A stretch of 19,792 nt of DNA from Methanobacteriota archaeon (GTDB lineage Archaea; Hydrothermarchaeota; Hydrothermarchaeia; Hydrothermarchaeales; BMS3B): positions 1 to 19,792 of the forward strand of contig QIGD01000046.1 in assembly GCA_003229935.1 (NCBI GenBank), written 5' to 3'. This document shows, piece after piece, positions 1 through 8,045 of this stretch. The translations under genes and the position numbers were made by a program. Numbering within the stretch: position 1 is the stretch's first letter; every line of letters begins with the position of its first letter. Below the pieces are notes generated by a model. The model had not been told where the DNA came from. It worked only from the letters and a program-made list of their open reading frames with translations, and made no database searches.

Positions 1-101
1 TGGGACTAACTCTTGCCCTTGGAATATTTTACAGTTATATTGCTGCTGTCGCTGTTAATCCCCCCATTATGCTACTCTTTAACAGGAGGGGATGGCTATG
101 A
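1..101 (+). CDS. C-terminal end of an RND/MMPL-type transporter (partial)
   Basis: The frame beginning at base 3 is open from the window edge to a TGA at 99-101. The last 32 residues include a hydrophobic helix (FYSYIAAVAVNPPIMLLF) followed by basic residues (NRRGW). This resembles the last transmembrane helix of the following half-transporter. The stop overlaps the next start as ATGA (98-101), so the two are probably translationally coupled and may form one two-subunit RND pump of the HAE3/MMPL kind. Only the end is visible, so the assignment rests on hydrophobicity and context. Confidence 0.6.
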   Translation, partial: GLTLALGIFYSYIAAVAVNPPIMLLFNRRGWL

Positions 102-1228
102 CTATAGTAAAAAGTTATGCTAAATTTGCTTCAAAGCATCCCTTTATTCTATTTGGTATTATAATCATAATCACTTTTTCTGCCTACTCAGGGGTATCAA
201 ACATTGAGCTGGAAGCTACATCCTTTGTCAAAATGTTTCCTCAGAATCTTGAGGTGATAAGAGGACTTCACATTGCAGAGGACCAGTTCTCTGGTTCTCA
301 GAATATGTTTATAGTTGTATCTATTGACCCCTCTCTCACTTCAGAGTATTCTGTGAATGATATAAGAGAGCCAGAAGTGGCGAGATATATCTATTCACTT
401 CAGAAAGAAGTGGATACGCTTAATAGTATCACTGGAAGTACAAGTTATGTTAACTCTGTCACGCAAAAAAATGGTAGAATACCTCCCACTCTTAATGAAA
501 TCAAACTAGCTTTAAATAATCATCCTGCAGGCAGGTCTCTTGTAAGTCCAGATAAAACAACAGCTCTTATCATGCTGAAATTGAGTGGCGACATAGAAGG
601 AAATGCAAAGGAGTTTATGGACACTCTTGATAGTACAATTTCCTTAATATCACCCCCTCCAGGAGTGAGAGTTGTTGCAACTGGCGATCCAGCTGTCTCC
701 AGAATTTTTCTTGAAATGACTTCTAAGGATATGAAGAAAACAACAATATTTTCCTTTCTGGGAATACTTGTGGTCACTGCTATTATTCTTGCATCTTTGA
801 GATTCAGCTTTTTGCCACTTCTCAGTGTAGGCTTGGGGACATTTTGGGCATTTGGTTTTATTGGCGGCATGGGAATAAAAATCGACTCAACTATGGCTGG
901 CATTGTGAGCATGATTATGGCCATAGGTATAGATTTTACCATTCAGATAGTAGGGCGTTACATGCAGGAGGTTCAGGGGTACTTCGGAAGAGCCAGAGAA
1001 CCAGAGGAAGCTATGAGAGTAACACTTGAGAATGTAATTTTGCCCATGACAATTACAACCTTTGCAGCTTTAATTGGATTCCAGGCTATGAGACTAAGCC
1101 AGCTCAGTTTTATGAAAGGTTTTGGAGTTGTATTGAGTATTGGCGTTGTCGCCCTGATGATTTCTGCTCTAACTGTGATACCTTCCTTTATTCTAATTCT
1201 TAATAAAATAAAAGAGGTAAGATTATGA
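98..1228 (+). CDS. MMPL/RND-family half-transporter, HAE3-like
   Basis: A 376-residue membrane protein. TM1 lies near residues 15-33, followed by an extracytoplasmic domain of about 170 residues. A block of five helices fills the last 160 residues, including a segment reading IGIDFTIQIVGRYMQE, typical of the MMPL/SSD-like half of RND exporters. Full RND proteins have two such halves; here each half seems to be a separate gene. I chose ATG 98 over ATG 92 because AGGAGGG at 84-90 sits 7 nt upstream and 98 gives an ATGA overlap with the preceding stop. Family members export lipids or hydrophobic compounds, but the substrate here is unknown. It is followed by a secreted COG1361-like protein, a pairing I recall from other archaea. 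Confidence 0.8.
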   Translation: MTIVKSYAKFASKHPFILFGIIIIITFSAYSGVSNIELEATSFVKMFPQNLEVIRGLHIAEDQFSGSQNMFIVVSIDPSLTSEYSVNDIREPEVARYIYSLQKEVDTLNSITGSTSYVNSVTQKNGRIPPTLNEIKLALNNHPAGRSLVSPDKTTALIMLKLSGDIEGNAKEFMDTLDSTISLISPPPGVRVVATGDPAVSRIFLEMTSKDMKKTTIFSFLGILVVTAIILASLRFSFLPLLSVGLGTFWAFGFIGGMGIKIDSTMAGIVSMIMAIGIDFTIQIVGRYMQEVQGYFGRAREPEEAMRVTLENVILPMTITTFAALIGFQAMRLSQLSFMKGFGVVLSIGVVALMISALTVIPSFILILNKIKEVRL

Positions 1229-1257
1229 AACAAAATAAAAGAGGTAAGATTATGAAA
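1205..1257 (+). repeat. 27-bp tandem duplication of an SD and start codon
   Basis: Two 26-nt identical copies (1205-1230 and 1232-1257) are spaced 27 nt apart. Each contains AAAAGAGGTAAGATTATGAA, that is an SD (GAGGT), a spacer and an ATG. The first copy forms the end of the transporter gene and an ATGA overlap (1225-1228). The second ATG (1252) begins the signal peptide of the next gene. Because 27 is a multiple of 3, both ATGs are in the same frame, so the duplication can add nine residues to the N terminus. Confidence 0.9.
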
Positions 1258-2517
1258 ACGATTGTTTTACTGCTGATTGTAGCTATTAGCTTTGGTGCTG
1301 TCTCAGGTATTTCTGGTGCTGTTCCAGGTACATCTGCAGATTTCTATATTACAACAGTCACCCCACAGGTTTTTCAGCCTGATACTACTGCTGTGCTGAA
1401 TTTAACTCTAAAAAATCTTGCACCCAACTATGCTATATACACAAAATTAATTCTTAACCCAGGTGATGTTCCGCCAATATATCCTGTTGGAGCACCAAAA
1501 AAATATACCGGTAAATTCACGGAAGGAAAGGAATCAGAGCAGTATTTCGGTGCGATACTTCAGAATGAAGAAGTAAATATAAGCTATAAAATTCATATAG
1601 ACTCTGGGACAAAAGATGGAGTTTATTATGTGCCTCTGTTAATAGAATGGAAGAATAAGAATTTAAATTCAATGTCCCAGACAATTAACATTGCTCTGCG
1701 TGTAAGAGGAAAGATAAATCTGGGGATTTCGGATATTGCTACAATACCAGCTGAAATTAGAAGTGGCCGTAACAATGTAGAAATTGCTATAAATTTAGTT
1801 AATACTGGGGAGAGTGAAGTAAGAAATCTCAGGACAAAGTTACTTCTAAAAGAACCTTTCACTCCAAGTTTTTCAGGAAGTGATGTAGTGTTTCTGGGAA
1901 CACTTCAATCAAATTCTATAGGCAAAGCTGAGTTCCATGTAGATATTAATAAGAGAGCTGAAGCAAAAACCTACACGGTTCCTATTGAGCTTACATATGA
2001 AGATTCTGCAGGAAACAACTACACGAAAGAGAAAAATGTTGAAATTCTCGTAGAACCAAGGCCATATTTCAATCTTGTAAGCATTGAGACTATGCCACAG
2101 ACGGTAGTACCAGGAGGGAATGTTATCCTTAAAATTAAAGTTAACAACACAGGTGGCGAAAAGGCTGAGTATGCAGACATAAGAGTTATAAGAGAATTTT
2201 CCCAGCCTTTTGATTTCAGTATTGAAAGTGGATATATAGGCACGATGAAGCCAGGAAAGGAAGGCGAAGCAGCAATTAAGTTTACAGTATCAAAAGATGC
2301 TATACCTATAAGCTACAGGCTCAGGCTAAGTCTAAGATATACAGGAAATAGTGAGACTGGAGATAACAATGTATATACACAGGAAATTACAGTGCCTGTG
2401 ACAGTTAAAGGTGAAATAGCTGAACACCATAATATGAAAATATATGCTGGTATAGCTGGGGTAATATTATTACTTGCCTTTGTATATGCGATGAAGAAAA
2501 AGAATTGGCAGGCTTAG
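1252..2517 (+). CDS. Secreted, membrane-anchored COG1361/NEW3-like beta-sandwich protein
   Basis: The protein starts with a signal peptide (MKTIVLLLIVAISFGAVSG). Repeated Ig-like domains of about 110-130 residues follow, with NTGE/NTGG-type turns, in the style of the archaeal COG1361 'S-layer-like' and NEW3 families. A single C-terminal TM helix (IYAGIAGVILLLAFVYAM) and a basic KKK tail end it. It is therefore exposed outside the cell and anchored at the C terminus. I prefer ATG 1252 because it begins the signal peptide; the upstream in-frame ATG 1225 would add MKQNKRGKI through the 27-bp duplication. Co-transcription with the half-transporters suggests it is an accessory extracytoplasmic partner. 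That role is inferred. It overlaps the convergent aEF1-beta gene by 4 nt. Confidence 0.75.
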   Translation: MKTIVLLLIVAISFGAVSGISGAVPGTSADFYITTVTPQVFQPDTTAVLNLTLKNLAPNYAIYTKLILNPGDVPPIYPVGAPKKYTGKFTEGKESEQYFGAILQNEEVNISYKIHIDSGTKDGVYYVPLLIEWKNKNLNSMSQTINIALRVRGKINLGISDIATIPAEIRSGRNNVEIAINLVNTGESEVRNLRTKLLLKEPFTPSFSGSDVVFLGTLQSNSIGKAEFHVDINKRAEAKTYTVPIELTYEDSAGNNYTKEKNVEILVEPRPYFNLVSIETMPQTVVPGGNVILKIKVNNTGGEKAEYADIRVIREFSQPFDFSIESGYIGTMKPGKEGEAAIKFTVSKDAIPISYRLRLSLRYTGNSETGDNNVYTQEITVPVTVKGEIAEHHNMKIYAGIAGVILLLAFVYAMKKKNWQA

Positions 2518-2777
2518 ATAAGCCTGTGGCTTGCTGTTACTTCAACCTCTCCAACACCCTCTATCTTTTTAATCTCTTCCTCAAGCCTTTCGCTGGCTCC
2601 TTCTTCTTCAGTTACAACAAAACCTACTTTGAGAGCTACTATACCAAAGCCTATAGGTTCTTTCTGAACACTATTAAATCTGCCTGAATAGATACTCTTC
2701 AAACCTTCAGATATTACCTCAAGGTCACTGTCAGCACTGGCTGGCATGATTTTCAATGTTAGTAAAACTTCTGCCAT
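2514..2777 (-). CDS. Translation elongation factor aEF1-beta
   Basis: An 87-residue protein, the usual size of archaeal EF1-beta, the nucleotide exchange factor that reloads EF1-alpha with GTP. It has the small alpha/beta fold pattern and family-like stretches: MAEVLLTLKIMP at the start, DLEVISEGLKS, EPIGFGIVALKV and a C-terminal EVEVTASHRLI. ATG 2777 is chosen over GTG 2783 because GAGGTG lies just upstream of it. It follows the small zinc-ribbon gene by 9 nt, a gene order I recall as common in archaea, so both are probably one transcript. It is convergent with, and overlaps by 4 nt, the COG1361-like gene. Confidence 0.93.
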   Translation of the reverse strand: MAEVLLTLKIMPASADSDLEVISEGLKSIYSGRFNSVQKEPIGFGIVALKVGFVVTEEEGASERLEEEIKKIEGVGEVEVTASHRLI

Positions 2778-2786
2778 TTTCACACC

Positions 2787-2951
2787 TCAAGGTCCTGAAA
2801 AACCACATTCACAAATATAATTTTTACCTAGAGTTCTACATCTTTCGCATCTCACTATAATATTTCCACATTCTGGACACTCAAATTTTACAAAACCCGA
2901 ACCTGCAGTAAAATAAGTACCACAGGAAATACATGCTAAATCCTCTGTCAT
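2787..2951 (-). CDS. Small zinc-ribbon protein (HVO_2753/DUF1610-like)
   Basis: A 54-residue protein with four cysteine pairs: CISC, CPEC, CERC and a C-terminal CEC in YICECGFSGP. It matches my memory of the small archaeal zinc-finger proteins typified by HVO_2753, which are often encoded just before aEF1-beta. The start ATG 2951 has GGTGAT 7 nt upstream. The function is not established in detail, though a nucleic-acid or ribosome-linked role is plausible given the metal sites and the neighbour. Confidence 0.85.
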   Translation of the reverse strand: MTEDLACISCGTYFTAGSGFVKFECPECGNIIVRCERCRTLGKNYICECGFSGP

Positions 2952-3041
2952 ATCATATCACCTGAAAATAATAAACTATCATCCCTTAGCTTATGTAACA
3001 TATTAAAATAAAACAGAAGAAATCTGTGCAAATTTATCAAA

Positions 3042-3118
3042 CTTCGAAGATTCAACGTTAGTGTGAACACTTAGATTGATGTCACTTTACATTGCCATCG
3101 AAGAGTTATATATAAAAA
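3042..3118 (+). promoter_or_regulatory. Promoter and possible operator of the CBS operon
   Basis: Within the 264-nt divergent intergenic region (2952-3215) there is a good archaeal TATA box, TTATATATAAAAA (3106-3118). Upstream lie two palindromes: CTTCGAAG (3042-3049) and AGTGT-GA-ACACT (3060-3071). A further half-site-like TCACTTTA starts at 3082. The leader to ATG 3216 would be about 75 nt and ends in a strong SD, GAGGAGGT (3203-3210). The palindromes lie where activators or repressors could bind, but no regulator can be named. Confidence 0.5.
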
Positions 3119-3215
3119 GGCAAGAATAACAGTTACATAAAAATTAACACAAGATTTATTAATTTCAAAAGTTAAAGTTATATCAAGTAATAAAAATATA
3201 CCGAGGAGGTCTTCA

Positions 3216-4145
3216 ATGGAGAAATACTACGACAGAAGAATGGATGAAAAGTTTGCATTAAAGGTTGCCAGTGACTGGGGGAGTATTGAATTCAAAGACC
3301 ATATTTCCAGAAGCGAAGGTTCAATAATGAAAATAGCCTCCACAGAAGTTATAAGCGTACCCCCAACAATAAGCATATTTGGGTCAGCAGCAACAATGAC
3401 AAAATACAGGTTCCGAAGATTACCAGTAGCCGACCCTGGGACTGGAAGACTTATAGGTATTGTAGGCTCCACCGATATACTTGATTTTCTTGGCGGGGGA
3501 GAAAAGGCAAAATTACTTACAGAGAAATATAGTGGCAATTTTCTTGCTGCTATAAATGAATCTGTCAGTGAAATAATGGTTAACGATGTCGTAACCTTAA
3601 CCACAGGTGCAAGTATTGAAGATGGGCTAAAAAAAATACTCGAATCAAGAATTGGTGGAATTATAATTGTGGATGAAGACAATTCAATAAGAGGTATAGT
3701 TACCGAGAGAGATTTTGTTAATATTGTTGCTGGGAAGAAGACAGGCATTTCTGCCTATGAAGTAATGACAATGAAAGTAATAACAACCACATCAGGTACA
3801 CCTCTTGAAGATGCTTCCAAGATTATGTTGAGAAATAGTTTCAGAAGACTGCCTGTCACGAGCCAGAATTTCCTTGAAGGAATAATAACCTCAAGGATGA
3901 TTCTGAATTTTATGGGCAATGGAGGCCTATTTAAAAAGATAATTAAAAATGAGGTTAGTGAAGTTCTCAAAACAAGAGTCAGTGAAATTATGTCGAAGGA
4001 TGTGCCAACAGCTTCAAAGGAAGCAGATCTTGGAGAGATTGCTTATATCATGGAGAGCAAAAAAACAGGTACAGTCTGTATAACAGAAGACAGTACACTT
4101 CTTGGCATAGTAACAGAGAGGGATATAATAAAATCAATAGGCTGA
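3216..4145 (+). CDS. Four-CBS-domain protein 1
   Basis: A 309-residue protein made almost entirely of four CBS motifs, starting near residues 38, 117, 182 and 256. Each has the pattern of a V/I-x-EIM lead, a strand, helix, and a GIVTERD-type end (GIVGSTDIL, GIVTERDFV, GIITSRMIL, GIVTERDII). CBS pairs (Bateman modules) typically bind adenine nucleotides such as AMP, ATP or SAM. No catalytic or DNA-binding domain is attached. The N-terminal 37 residues are charged and not recognised. It is first of three consecutive CBS-only genes and has a strong SD (GAGGAGGT). It may sense nucleotides for the downstream RNA ligase and cyclase, but this is inference from position only. Confidence 0.88.
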   Translation: MEKYYDRRMDEKFALKVASDWGSIEFKDHISRSEGSIMKIASTEVISVPPTISIFGSAATMTKYRFRRLPVADPGTGRLIGIVGSTDILDFLGGGEKAKLLTEKYSGNFLAAINESVSEIMVNDVVTLTTGASIEDGLKKILESRIGGIIIVDEDNSIRGIVTERDFVNIVAGKKTGISAYEVMTMKVITTTSGTPLEDASKIMLRNSFRRLPVTSQNFLEGIITSRMILNFMGNGGLFKKIIKNEVSEVLKTRVSEIMSKDVPTASKEADLGEIAYIMESKKTGTVCITEDSTLLGIVTERDIIKSIG

Positions 4146-4156
4146 AGGTGATTCCA

Positions 4157-5011
4157 GTGGTAAATATTGAGAAGTATATGAAGAGAGAAATAGCTGGAGT
4201 TGGGCAGGAAGATAATATTCAGACAGTCAGAAATCTAATGCTCAAAGAGGATATATCACGTCTCCTTGTGATAGAAGATAATAAAGCAGTTGGAATAGTT
4301 ACAAAGAAAGATATTGCAAGGAGACTCGCCCAGACTAGGGCACCTTGGCAGCGCAGGCCAATTGATAAGATTTCTGTATCAAGAATAATGAGTACTGAAC
4401 TCAAGAGCCTTCCGCCTGATACCCGGCTTGAAGATACTGCAAGATTTATGATAAAAGAGAGTATATCTTCGGTACCTGTGATTGACGGGGATAACAGGTT
4501 ACTTGGAATAATTACTACAACGGATTTAATAAGAGCCTTTGCTGAGAATCTCGAAGGTGTATATAAAAATAGAGACCTCATGACAGGAAATGTAATAACT
4601 GCTAACAGGTACCACAGCCTCTATCATATTGTGACTCTGATGGAAGAGAACAGTATCAGTAGAGTTGTAATTAGTGATGGTAATAAACCTGTAGGAATTA
4701 TTACTGTAACAGACCTCAGCTTCCTCGACCTCAACGACCCTGAGAAAGGATTGAAAATGAAAAAGATTATGTATGTGAGGAAACCCCAGAGAGATTCAAG
4801 GGCAAGCTATAGATATGTGCTGCATTCCCCACTGACAGCAGAAGACGTTATAACTGAAAATCTCATCACAACTACTGAAGATGAAGACTGCTCCAGGACG
4901 GCAGCTACCATGCTGAAAAATGGAATCTCTTCTCTACCTGTTGTGAAGGACGATGAACTTGTAGGAATAATAACCAAAAAGGACCTTGTTAGAGGTATGG
5001 CAAAGAGGTGA
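4157..5011 (+). CDS. Four-CBS-domain protein 2
   Basis: A second all-CBS protein of 284 residues with four motifs ending in GIVTKKDIA, GIITTTDLI, GIITVTDLS and GIITKKDLV. A basic linker (KKIMYVRKPQRDSRASY) sits between motifs 3 and 4. I chose GTG 4157 because AAGGTGATT (4145-4153) just precedes it; GTG 4148 lies inside that SD. The gene starts 12 nt after the stop of CBS protein 1. It is similar in layout to its neighbours, which suggests tandem gene duplication followed by divergence. The ligand and target are unknown. Confidence 0.85.
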   Translation: MVNIEKYMKREIAGVGQEDNIQTVRNLMLKEDISRLLVIEDNKAVGIVTKKDIARRLAQTRAPWQRRPIDKISVSRIMSTELKSLPPDTRLEDTARFMIKESISSVPVIDGDNRLLGIITTTDLIRAFAENLEGVYKNRDLMTGNVITANRYHSLYHIVTLMEENSISRVVISDGNKPVGIITVTDLSFLDLNDPEKGLKMKKIMYVRKPQRDSRASYRYVLHSPLTAEDVITENLITTTEDEDCSRTAATMLKNGISSLPVVKDDELVGIITKKDLVRGMAKR

Positions 5012-5015
5012 TTTT

Positions 5016-5789
5016 ATGAAAGTGGATGAAATAATGGCTGAAAAAGTGGTCACCATACACAAGGACAGAAAACTATCAGATGCCATTGATACAATGGAGA
5101 AACAGAGAGTTTCAAGGCTGCTTGTGGTAAACGGCAGTGAGCTTATTGGAATAATCACAGAAAGAGATATTCTCGACACTCTTGGTTCAGGAAAGCATGG
5201 TAATGTTCTTCCTTCAAGACTTCATGTTTCCTCTGCAATCTCAAAAAATCTTATCACAATAAATAGAAAGGCTGATCTGAAAGAAGCTGCAGAGCTCATG
5301 CTAAAAATGAATATTCGTTCTCTTCCTGTTGTGAACTCCCAGCTTGAAGGCATAGTTACAACAACAGACCTGCTTAAGCCACTGACTGATTCCAGTGTGT
5401 ACGTAAAAGAAATTATGAGCACCCCTGTAATTACAGTTTTAACTACAGATAGAGTGGTACATGCAAGACGCTTGATGCTGGATAATAATGTGGGCAGGCT
5501 AATAGTTGTAGAGGACTTTAATATAGCTGGGATTATTACACAGAGGCAACTGGGGAGAGCTATGGCAGCCTTCAAGAAGAATGCTGACAGCCATCAGGCA
5601 AATAGAATAAGAAATCTACTTGTAGAAGATGTTATGAGCCAGAATGTAATAACAATAAGCGAGGATACCACAGCAGGAGAAGCAGCAAAAATCATGCTGG
5701 ATAATGTTTTTTCTGGTCTGCCTGTTGTCAGAGAAAAAACTCTTGTGGGAATAGTCACAAAAAAGGATATTATAAAGCTTTACCAATGA
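5016..5789 (+). CDS. Four-CBS-domain protein 3
   Basis: A third all-CBS protein of 257 residues. It begins directly in the first CBS motif (MKVDEIMAEKVVTIHKDRKL), and the four motifs end in GIITERDIL, GIVTTTDLL, GIITQRQLG and GIVTKKDII. ATG 5016 is chosen because AGAGGTGATT (5004-5013) sits immediately upstream and overlaps the stop of protein 2. An in-frame start at 4986 would lie inside the previous gene and before this SD. The spacing to the RNA ligase is only 9 nt, so it is probably co-transcribed with it. Confidence 0.88.
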   Translation: MKVDEIMAEKVVTIHKDRKLSDAIDTMEKQRVSRLLVVNGSELIGIITERDILDTLGSGKHGNVLPSRLHVSSAISKNLITINRKADLKEAAELMLKMNIRSLPVVNSQLEGIVTTTDLLKPLTDSSVYVKEIMSTPVITVLTTDRVVHARRLMLDNNVGRLIVVEDFNIAGIITQRQLGRAMAAFKKNADSHQANRIRNLLVEDVMSQNVITISEDTTAGEAAKIMLDNVFSGLPVVREKTLVGIVTKKDIIKLYQ

Positions 5790-5798
5790 GCTGAGTTA

Positions 5799-6929
5799 AT
5801 GGAGCTCGAAAGTGTTGCTGAAGTTCTGAGAATTGAGAAATGGCGTTTGAAGGGTGCCATGGAAAGGAAAAATGCCTTCACCATAGACGACTTCTCGCCG
5901 CCTTATATTCTATTCAGAAAGGAACTCAGGCATGTTGAGAAAGGAACCTCTGTGTTCCTCGGAGATAGTATTGAAGTTATAAGAGGATTTCCAAAAATCA
6001 GAAGAGCCTTTTACCTTAAGCCCATGCTTCAAAAACACTTTAAAGATAATGTAGTTATTGAGGAAAAAATGAATGGTTACAATGTGAGAGCGGCTCTTGT
6101 AGATGGAAAGTTTGTTGCCATAACAAGGGGAGGTTTTGTCTGCCCGTATACTACATTAAAGCTTCAAGAAGATGAAAACCTTCTGAAATTTCTCACACAT
6201 AATCCAGAACTTGTTGTATGCGGTGAAGTTGTTGGTATGGAAAACCCATATGTCGCACATGAATATCCGGAGGCAGAACGCTTTGGATTTTTCTGTTTTG
6301 ATTTGAGATACAAGAGCACAAATAAAGCACTTCCCATTGAAAAAAGGAACTCCCTTCTTGAGAAATATCAGCTTAAAAGCGTAAGACTACTTGGAACATA
6401 TAGGACGGGGGAAATTGATAGAATCTTTGAGATTGTCAGGGAGCTTGGCAGAGAAGGTAGAGAAGGCGTGGTTATAAAAGACCCTGAAATGAAGCTTTCT
6501 CCTATAAAGTATACTCCTTCAGAGACAAATACGTCAGACCTTGCCTATGCCTTCAGATATCCCTATGAATATGGCAGGGATTTCTCTTTTTCAAGAATAA
6601 TTAGAGAGGGCTATCAGGCGGCTGAGTGGGAAGAGAGTGAAGAAGAACTTGAAACAAGGGCTATGAGGCTGGGAAAGAGTATTCTTTTTCCCATGGTGAG
6701 GAGTATAAGGAAAGTCATGGCGGGGGGTGTACTTACTGAAGATTTCATAGTAAGAGTCAACTCGGAAGAGGAAATAAAGGCACTTGTAATTTTCCTGCGA
6801 AGGCAGGGAATAAACTTCATCCTTAAAGACTCTGGAATAGATTTAGATGAGCATATTTATTTAATCAAGAGGTTAAGAAACTCAACCACAGACAAAATAA
6901 AATCCTATCTATCTGGTAGGTTTGAGTGA
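5799..6929 (+). CDS. ATP-dependent RNA ligase, archaeal Rnl3 (Pab1020/MTH1221-like)
   Basis: A 376-residue nucleotidyltransferase of the covalent ligase superfamily. Motif I is EEKMNGYN with the adenylated lysine near residue 90. The motif III region is FGFFCFDLRY (163-171), motif IV is EGVVIK (222-227), and motif V is the lysine in SPIKYTP (near 237). A C-terminal alpha-helical extension follows, as in the homodimeric archaeal enzymes of the Pab1020 type. These join RNA 3'-OH to 5'-phosphate ends in vitro; the natural substrate is unsettled. The downstream partner is the RNA 3'-phosphate cyclase, whose start overlaps this stop by one base. The two may act together on RNA ends. Confidence 0.88.
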   Translation: MELESVAEVLRIEKWRLKGAMERKNAFTIDDFSPPYILFRKELRHVEKGTSVFLGDSIEVIRGFPKIRRAFYLKPMLQKHFKDNVVIEEKMNGYNVRAALVDGKFVAITRGGFVCPYTTLKLQEDENLLKFLTHNPELVVCGEVVGMENPYVAHEYPEAERFGFFCFDLRYKSTNKALPIEKRNSLLEKYQLKSVRLLGTYRTGEIDRIFEIVRELGREGREGVVIKDPEMKLSPIKYTPSETNTSDLAYAFRYPYEYGRDFSFSRIIREGYQAAEWEESEEELETRAMRLGKSILFPMVRSIRKVMAGGVLTEDFIVRVNSEEEIKALVIFLRRQGINFILKDSGIDLDEHIYLIKRLRNSTTDKIKSYLSGRFE

Positions 6930-7954
6930 TGCTGAGAATAGATGGCTCACTGGGTGAAGGAGGAGGTCAGATTCTCAGAACCTCTCTGGCTCTCTCAGCA
7001 TTGCTTCAGAAACCCATAGAGATTTTTAATATAAGGGCTAAGAGGCCAAAACCTGGCCTTGCAATGCAGCACCTCACAACAATTCTGGCATTCAGAAAGA
7101 TATTCTCAGGAGAGGTAAAGGGAGCAAAACCTGGTTCAACAAGAGTTACCTTTACACCTTCGAAAATAAAGGAGGGTGAATATTCAATAGATATAGGTAC
7201 TGCAGGAAGTATCACTCTTCTCCTGCATGCACTGCTACCTGCTATTATATCCCATAATATAACTCTGAAAATCAGAGGAGGTACAGATGTCAGATGGTCA
7301 CCAACCTGTGATTACTTCTCTCAAGTTTTCTTAAAAAATCTAAATCATCTCGGAGTTAAATCTGATATAGAGCTTATAGCCAGAGGTTACTACCCAAAGG
7401 GAAAGGGAAATGTAAAGATTGAGACATATGGCGTTGATTTGATAGAAGGTTATGAATTTAAAGAAAGAGGAAAACTCATAGGTGTTGGAGGAAGAGCTCA
7501 CTGCTCTAATCTTCCTGAACATATAGTTAAAAGAGAAGCGAGAGCTGCAGAAGAGGCACTTCAATACATTAAAGCTGAGATTGATATAGAAGTAAAAAAA
7601 GAGTTTTCAACAGGCACAGGTATCACTCTATGGGCAGATTACCAGAAATGTTCTATGGGCTCCAATGTTATTGGAGAAATCGGAAAGTCTGCGGAGGAAG
7701 TGGGAAGAGAGGCAGCAATGAAGCTTATTGAAGAGATAAATTCTCCAGCAACCCTCGATATCCATATGGCGGACCAGATTATCCCCTTTGCAGCTCTTGC
7801 CAGAGGCAGAACCTCTTTTCTTGTGAGGAGACTTACAGGGCACCTTCTGACCAATATTGAACTCACAGAGAAAATTCTTGGAGTGAAATTTGAGAAAAGA
7901 AAACAGGATTATCATTATATAATTTCTGTTAAAGGAACTGGCTGGAAATTATAA
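6929..7954 (+). CDS. rtcA: RNA 3'-terminal phosphate cyclase
   Basis: Converts an RNA 3'-phosphate to a 2',3'-cyclic phosphate using ATP through a histidine-AMP intermediate. The family signature is clear: GSLGEGGGQILRTSLALS at the N terminus, KRPKPGLAMQHL, GGGTDV-like RGGTDVRWSPT, and the C-terminal HMADQIIPFAAL. Its histidine (near residue 279) corresponds to the adenylated histidine of E. coli RtcA. Length (341 aa) is normal. ATG 6929 is preferred over GTG 6926; it overlaps the RNA ligase stop in TGATG and aligns with known N termini. It is the last gene of the CBS/ligase operon. Confidence 0.95.
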   Translation: MLRIDGSLGEGGGQILRTSLALSALLQKPIEIFNIRAKRPKPGLAMQHLTTILAFRKIFSGEVKGAKPGSTRVTFTPSKIKEGEYSIDIGTAGSITLLLHALLPAIISHNITLKIRGGTDVRWSPTCDYFSQVFLKNLNHLGVKSDIELIARGYYPKGKGNVKIETYGVDLIEGYEFKERGKLIGVGGRAHCSNLPEHIVKREARAAEEALQYIKAEIDIEVKKEFSTGTGITLWADYQKCSMGSNVIGEIGKSAEEVGREAAMKLIEEINSPATLDIHMADQIIPFAALARGRTSFLVRRLTGHLLTNIELTEKILGVKFEKRKQDYHYIISVKGTGWKL

Positions 7955-7972
7955 GGGAAGTGTGAAACAGCA

Positions 7973-7986
7973 CATATATATATAAC
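7973..7986 (+). promoter_or_regulatory. Probable TATA box in the gap after rtcA
   Basis: The 91-nt gap after rtcA contains a run of alternating A/T (CATATATATATAAC), which would place a transcription start near 8010. This would serve the small ORFs at 8046-8346. No terminator hairpin for the preceding operon was seen. Confidence 0.4.
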
Positions 7987-8045
7987 TTACCAAAAACTAT
8001 TTTTCCTGTTATGATTTAGTATAAAGGGATACCGGATGTGATTTA

